Origin: Poa pratensis
Lineage: Eukaryota > Streptophyta > Magnoliopsida > Poales > Poaceae
Direction of reading: 5' to 3'
DNA length: 64,000 bases
Assembly: GCA_947311845.1 (NCBI GenBank)
Contig: CAMZMU010000040.1
Coordinates: 66,335,564-66,399,563, forward strand
Position 1 is the stretch's first letter. Every line of letters starts with the position of its first letter. The position numbers and the translations under genes are program-made. Below, piece after piece: positions 62,646-64,000 of the stretch. Below the pieces are notes generated by a model, which ran no database searches, was not told the origin of the DNA, and saw nothing but the letters and a program-made list of their open reading frames with translations.

Positions 62646-64000
62646 TGATGGCGTGAATCACACGTTCGTTGGGAGACCCCAAGAGGAAGGTATGATGCAG
62701 ATCAGCAGCAAGTTTTCCCTCAGAAAGAAACCAAGGTTATCGAACCAGTAGGAGCAGCAACTCTTCAGAAGGTTGTTGGTGGCTCGCACGGCGCAACACG
62801 ATCACCAACGTGGAATCTGCACACAACACAATCAAACTACTTTGCCCCAACGAAATAGTGAGGTTGTCAATCTCACCGGCTTGCTGAAAACAAAGGATTA
62901 AACGTATGGTGTGGAAAATGAGTATTAAATTGCAGAGAATGAAAAAGGAACAGTTTGCAGTTTGTGGTGGTTTAATCAGTGTAAAAGAATGGACTGGGGT
63001 CCACAGTTCACTAGTGGTGTCTCTCCATAAAAGATAACTAACATGTTGGGTGAATAAATTACAACTGGGCAATTGACAAATAGTGAGCGCATGACAATGC
63101 ATATATATGACATGATGATTACTATGATATTTAATTGGGCATTACGACATAATACATAGACCGTCATCCAACAGCGTCTATGACTAATAATCCACCGCCG
63201 GGTTGTCATCCGAGTCCCCCGTTCGTATTAAGTTGCAAGCAACGGATAATTGCATTAAGTAAAGTGCGTAATGTAAACAAATACATATGACCGTGGACAT
63301 AGCATTGTTAGGTTATCCCTAGTGGCAACAGCACATCCGCAACCTTAGAAGTTGCTGTCACTCTCCCAGATTACCGGAGGCATGAACCCACTATCTAGCA
63401 TAAATACTCTCTCTTGGAGTTACAAGCATCTACTTGGCCAAAGCATCTACGAGTAACGGAAAGCATGCAAGATCTTAAATAACATAGGGCATAGATTGAT
63501 AATCAACTTGACATAGTATTCAATATTCATCGGATCCCAGCAAACACAACATGTAGCATTACAATAATATGATCTTGATCATGTAGGGCAGCTCACAAGA
63601 TCTAAACATGATGGCACAAATTGGAGAGACAACCATCTAGCTACTGCTATGGACCCGTAGTCCAAGGATGAACTACTCACGCATCACTCCGGAGGCAGGA
63701 ATGGCGATGTAGAAGCCTCCGGTGACGATTCCCCTCTCCGGCAGGGTGCCGGGAAGAGGTTCTGGACCCTCCCGAGCTAGGGTTGACGGCGGCGGCGTCT
63801 CTGGAACTTTTCATGGATAATGGCTCAGGCACTTAGGGTTTTCGCGTCCTGGCTCTCCTCTGTTGCTCCTTTGGTCCTTCAGGTGTGTTCTGATGAAATA
63901 GGGATCCCCGTGAAGTTTCGTCCAATTCCGAGAATATTTCCAGACTAGCTTTTCTGGAATACAAAAACAGCAGAAAACAGGAACTGGCACTTCGGCATCT
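62646..64000 (-). mobile_element. Gypsy LTR (Sabrina-like), minus orientation, cut by window end
   Basis: Read on the minus strand, the sequence ends TTGGGGTCTCCCAACGAACG..CACGCCATCA at 62646, the LTR end I associate with Triticeae Athila-like families such as Sabrina. It is not followed by a primer site, so it is a 3' LTR or solo LTR. About 1.36 kb is visible and continues past 64000. Its flank at 62641-62645 is AGGCA. The short frames inside are not genes. The family name is from memory and needs alignment. Confidence 0.65.

Overview
This is plant nuclear DNA, most likely from a Triticeae grass (wheat, Aegilops, barley or rye relatives). The genus is inferred from the retrotransposon types, the GC-rich grass codon use and the dense nesting; no marker gene fixes the species. 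Only a few host genes are visible: exon 1 of a broken beta-1,2-xylosyltransferase gene (2513-3171, minus), an intact single-exon thylakoid lumen 19 kDa PsbP-family gene (23473-24198, minus) and an intact histone H2B gene (31345-31803, minus). A two-domain B3 gene (58640-59628, minus) appears to be cargo of a CACTA transposon.

Left nest (4800-23097). A Ty1/copia element, Copia-1, has 157-bp LTRs. It holds the start of gag at the left and integrase-RT-RNase H at the right. Between them sits a Ty3/gypsy (Athila-like, tRNA-Asp primer site) complex: Gyp-X (7184-19896), with Gyp-Y (8967-14868) inserted into its small ORF and flanked by a perfect GTGTT target duplication. A 3256-bp block (copia gag fragment, Gyp-X 3' interior, LTR) occurs twice, at 5374-8629 and 16641-19896, which points to recombination or possibly misassembly.

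Middle (23098-34418). This holds the 19 kDa lumen gene and the H2B gene, two poly(A) retroposons with target duplications (25854-26641 plus; 29659-30421 minus), and a pol-less copia-type element with 171-bp LTRs (26938-29238). There are also a diverged tandem duplication (29357-31090) and intergenic DNA.

Right nest (34419-64000). CACTA-E starts at 34419. It was hit by a SIRE-like copia element, SIRE-D (34485-58170, duplication GCCGT). SIRE-D was hit by a gag-only copia element, SIRE-F (36501-49655, duplication CAAGG), and SIRE-F by a second CACTA, CACTA-G (39394-42239, duplication ATG). After SIRE-D, CACTA-E resumes with the B3 gene, an alanine-rich repeat ORF and a tandem duplication carrying tRNA-like Pol III boxes. 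A minus-strand gypsy LTR (62646 to the window end) seems to have landed close to the CACTA-E right end.

Insertion order is readable from the target duplications: E before D before F before G, and Copia-1 before X before Y. Two stretches (about 12.1-13.0 kb and 51.3-55.4 kb) are full of one-base losses in short runs, while neighbouring ORFs are clean; this is either real decay or locally poor consensus. All element names are local labels. Family names and ages need database alignment that I could not run.
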